Shown here in pieces: positions 6,706 to 8,233 of a stretch of DNA of 8,233 nucleotides (position 1 is the first letter of the stretch; each line of letters opens with the position of its first letter). This DNA is from Actinomycetes bacterium (GTDB lineage: Bacteria; Actinomycetota; Actinomycetes; Streptosporangiales; Streptosporangiaceae). The stretch is taken from contig JAOPYP010000315.1 in NCBI GenBank assembly GCA_025964635.1, forward strand, positions 1-8,233. The letters run 5' to 3'. The translations under genes and the position numbers were made by a program. Below the pieces are notes generated by a model. The model was given only the letters and a program-made list of their open reading frames with translations, searched no databases and was not told where the DNA came from.

Positions 6706-6720
6706 GCGGTGAAACACCGC
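6706..6720. promoter_or_regulatory. 15-base palindrome upstream of panB
   Basis: GCGGTG-AAA-CACCGC is a perfect 6-3-6 inverted repeat about 90 bases before the panB start. It overlaps a possible -35 (TGAAAC, 6710-6715) placed 16 bases before TATCTC (6732-6737), a weak -10 candidate reading toward panB. It could be an operator for panB or a small hairpin. Its sequence is unrelated to the 6592-6616 repeat. Confidence 0.35.
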
Positions 6721-6811
6721 CGTAACGGGGCTATCTCCAGCGCCCCGCGCATGTCATGATCGAAGCGTCCGGGGACGCCGCAACGGCGCCACGAGACTGG
6801 AGGAACCCAGG

Positions 6812-7759
6812 ATGAATGACTTCCCTGGGGGCACGGGCACGGCCGTTACCGAGACGCGGACCAGTGCACCAGCCCCCGCCGCCCGAATCCCCGCAAGCCC
6901 CGTTCCTGCCAGCACGGGCGCGGCGGCCAGCAGAACCCCAGAGCCCCTCTACGGCGGCCGCGCCACCCGCCGGGTGACCGTCAGCGACCTGGCCAAGGCC
7001 AAGGCCCGCGGCGAGAAATGGCCCATGCTCACCGCGTACGACGCGCTCACCGCGCACGTCTTCGACGAAGCGGGCATCCCGGTGCTCCTCGTCGGCGACT
7101 CGGCCGCGATGGTCGTCTTCGGGCATGACACGACGATCCCGGTCACCCTGGACGAGCTCATCCCGCTGACCGCGGCGGTGGTCCGCGGCACCAGCCGGGC
7201 CCTGATCGTCGCCGACCTCCCGTTCGGCTCCTACCAGGCGTCGCCCGGGGCCGCGCTCGCGGCCGGGATCAGGTTCCTGAAGGAAGCCGGCGCGCACGCC
7301 GTCAAGCTGGAGGGCGGCCGCCGGGTCGTCCCGCAGGCCGAGGAGCTGGTCGCGGCCGGCATCCCGGTCATGGGGCACCTGGGGCTCACCCCCCAGTCGG
7401 TCAACGTGTTCGGCGGCTACCGGGTCCAGGGCCGGGGCGAGGACGGCGAGCAGCTGCTCCAGGACGCCAAGGCGCTCGAGGCGGCGGGCGCGTTCGCGGT
7501 CGTGCTGGAGTGCGTGCCCGCGGAACTCGCCGCCCGGGTCACCGGCGCGGTATCGATCCCGACCATCGGCATCGGCGCCGGCCCGGACTGCGACGCGCAG
7601 GTGCTCGTCTGGCAGGACATGGCCGGCCTGTCCCCGCGGACCCCGAAGTTCGTCAAGCGCTACGCGGACGTGGCCGGCGTGCTCGGCCGGGCCGCGCAGT
7701 CGTTCGCGGAGGAAGTGACCGGCGGGCAGTTCCCGACCGAGGAGTACTCCTACCGCTGA
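6812..7759 (+). CDS. panB: 3-methyl-2-oxobutanoate hydroxymethyltransferase (ketopantoate hydroxymethyltransferase)
   Basis: This cytosolic enzyme transfers a hydroxymethyl group from 5,10-methylenetetrahydrofolate to 2-oxoisovalerate, making ketopantoate, the first step toward pantothenate and CoA. The protein has 315 residues. The TIM-barrel core starts near residue 55 and is clear throughout: MLTAYDALTAHVFDEAG, then LLVGDS with metal ligand D96, GHDTTIPVTLDE, ADLPF with D135, VKLEGG with E167, GHLGLTPQSVN, GGYRVQGRG and VLECVP with catalytic E233. The residues correspond to D45, D84, E114 and E181 of the E. coli enzyme. It ends with the usual EEYSYR-type tail. About 40 Ala/Pro/Thr-rich residues precede the LYGGRATRR segment, which I recall also being present in other actinobacterial PanB proteins. 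The ATG has an excellent ribosome-binding site (GGAGG, 6799-6803, 8 nt spacing), so the extension is probably real. The gene is divergent from the exporter and looks monocistronic, with a strong hairpin downstream. Confidence 0.97.
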   Translation: MNDFPGGTGTAVTETRTSAPAPAARIPASPVPASTGAAASRTPEPLYGGRATRRVTVSDLAKAKARGEKWPMLTAYDALTAHVFDEAGIPVLLVGDSAAMVVFGHDTTIPVTLDELIPLTAAVVRGTSRALIVADLPFGSYQASPGAALAAGIRFLKEAGAHAVKLEGGRRVVPQAEELVAAGIPVMGHLGLTPQSVNVFGGYRVQGRGEDGEQLLQDAKALEAAGAFAVVLECVPAELAARVTGAVSIPTIGIGAGPDCDAQVLVWQDMAGLSPRTPKFVKRYADVAGVLGRAAQSFAEEVTGGQFPTEEYSYR

Positions 7760-7806
7760 CCCGCCGTCATCACGGAACCATCCGCCCGCCCGCTGAGGCC
7801 CCGGCC

Positions 7807-7838
7807 GGCCCGGCCGCCGGGGTCCCGGCGGCCCGGCC
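7807..7838 (+). terminator. Strong hairpin after panB, likely terminator
   Basis: A near-perfect palindrome begins 47 bases after the panB stop. GGCCGCCGGG (7812-7821) pairs with CCCGGCGGCC (7824-7833). After one C-C mismatch, GGCC (7807-7810) pairs with GGCC (7835-7838). That is 14 pairs with a very small loop. The downstream bases are only mildly T-rich (CATTTAGG), so it is an actinobacterial-style terminator with no proper U-tract. It separates panB from the lipoprotein gene. Confidence 0.6.
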
Positions 7839-7878
7839 CTGAATGACCCATTTAGGCACATATATCCGTTCCGCGACT

Positions 7879-7884
7879 TAGACT
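7879..7884 (+). promoter_or_regulatory. Possible -10 element for the lipoprotein gene
   Basis: TAGACT resembles the actinobacterial -10 pattern. It lies in an A/T-richer stretch (7846-7886) between the panB hairpin and the lipoprotein start, 65 bases before the ATG. No good -35 is seen at 16-19 bases. TATATC at 7861-7866 is an alternative -10. The presence of a promoter in this stretch is likely; its exact position is not established. Confidence 0.3.
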
Positions 7885-7913
7885 TCTGCCGCCAGCTTGG
7901 TGCGCGGAATTCC

Positions 7914-7942
7914 CCGGGGGTCTGCGCGGCACCCCCCGGAGG
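7914..7942 (+). promoter_or_regulatory. Ribosome-binding site of the lipoprotein gene, partly inside a hairpin
   Basis: GGAGG at 7938-7942 lies 7 nt before the ATG at 7950 and fixes the start. CCGGGGG (7914-7920) can pair with CCCCCGG (7933-7939) across a 12-base loop, burying the first two bases of the Shine-Dalgarno. This could lower or regulate translation. The stem is short, so a regulatory role is only possible. Confidence 0.45.
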
Positions 7943-7949
7943 ATCACTG

Positions 7950-8233
7950 ATGAGGCGCATAGCGGTCCTGCTCCCGGTACCGGCGTGCGCCGCGGCCCTG
8001 GTCCTGGCCATCACCGGGTGCTCCAGCGGCGGAAGCCGGTCCACCCAGGCGGAGCAGGCTATGTACGCCGCGGTGAGCAAACCTCTCGCCGCCGCTCCCT
8101 CGCTCCCGGCCGGGGAGAAGTGGGCCGGCGGCCGGGCCCAGGGCCTGCGGATGGCGGTCCCGGACCGCTGGGTCACGGTGGCCCCGGCGGCCCGCCCCGG
8201 CGCGCTGCACGCGGTCGGCCTCGGCCGGCTCAG
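7950..8233 (+). CDS. Predicted lipoprotein, partial (N-terminal 94 residues)
   Basis: The frame is open from the ATG at 7950 to the window end, so the C-terminus is missing. The first residues are a classic lipoprotein signal: positive MRRI, a hydrophobic core (about 5-20) and a lipobox Ile-Thr-Gly-Cys with the lipidated cysteine at residue 24, followed by Ser-Ser-Gly-Gly-Ser. The mature part begins with a polar Ser/Gln/Glu linker, then a segment that includes KWAGGRAQGLRMAVPDRWVTV (about 58-78). The Pro-Asp-Arg-Trp piece resembles the start of a small beta domain seen in secreted actinobacterial proteins, but I cannot name a family. It is expected to be anchored on the outer face of the membrane. 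It has its own good ribosome-binding site and is separated from panB by a strong hairpin, so it is probably an independent unit. Confidence 0.82.
   Translation, partial: MRRIAVLLPVPACAAALVLAITGCSSGGSRSTQAEQAMYAAVSKPLAAAPSLPAGEKWAGGRAQGLRMAVPDRWVTVAPAARPGALHAVGLGRL

Noticed and set aside
6731..8176. 481-residue - strand open frame across panB and the lipoprotein start
   Set aside because: It runs antisense through panB and two intergenic hairpins, has an Arg/Gly/Ala-rich composition and no motif.

Overview
The window is very GC-rich, high-GC actinobacterial DNA. Evidence includes GTG starts, strong third-position G/C bias, long spurious ORFs on the opposite strands, and actinobacterial versions of NadE and PanB. 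No mobile element, CRISPR array, tRNA or rRNA was seen. Genus cannot be fixed from the sequence alone.

Layout. Bases 1-177 are the C-terminal end of a BTAD-containing (AfsR/SARP-type) regulator on the + strand. Nine bases later comes glutamine-dependent NAD+ synthetase (nadE, 187-2031, +). It converges on a block of four - strand genes. In transcription order these are a DHA2/EmrB-QacA-type MFS exporter (4783-6462), a TetR-family regulator (4125-4778), a PhzF-family isomerase-like protein (3229-4059) and a DUF2891-family protein (about 2098-3156). A 349-base divergent intergenic region (6463-6811) separates the exporter from panB (6812-7759, +), the first enzyme of pantothenate synthesis. After a strong terminator-like hairpin, the window ends inside a new + strand gene for a predicted lipoprotein (from 7950).

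How the parts fit. nadE and panB are housekeeping cofactor genes (NAD and CoA) that bracket an accessory-looking four-gene unit. The exporter and TetR genes are 4 nt apart. The exporter's upstream region carries a perfect 9-7-9 inverted repeat (6592-6616) that is a good candidate operator for that TetR protein, so the likely logic is a self-regulated, ligand-induced efflux pump. PhzF and DUF2891 lie downstream on the same strand, with gaps of 65 nt and 33 or 72 nt. They could be co-transcribed, and a long inverted repeat between tetR and phzF may modulate this. Whether they modify the exported compound is inference only.

The most interesting material is regulatory: the candidate TetR operator, a structured exporter leader, the tetR-phzF hairpin that covers the phzF ribosome-binding region, and a second palindrome upstream of panB. 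I do not see convincing evidence for a wholly new biological system.
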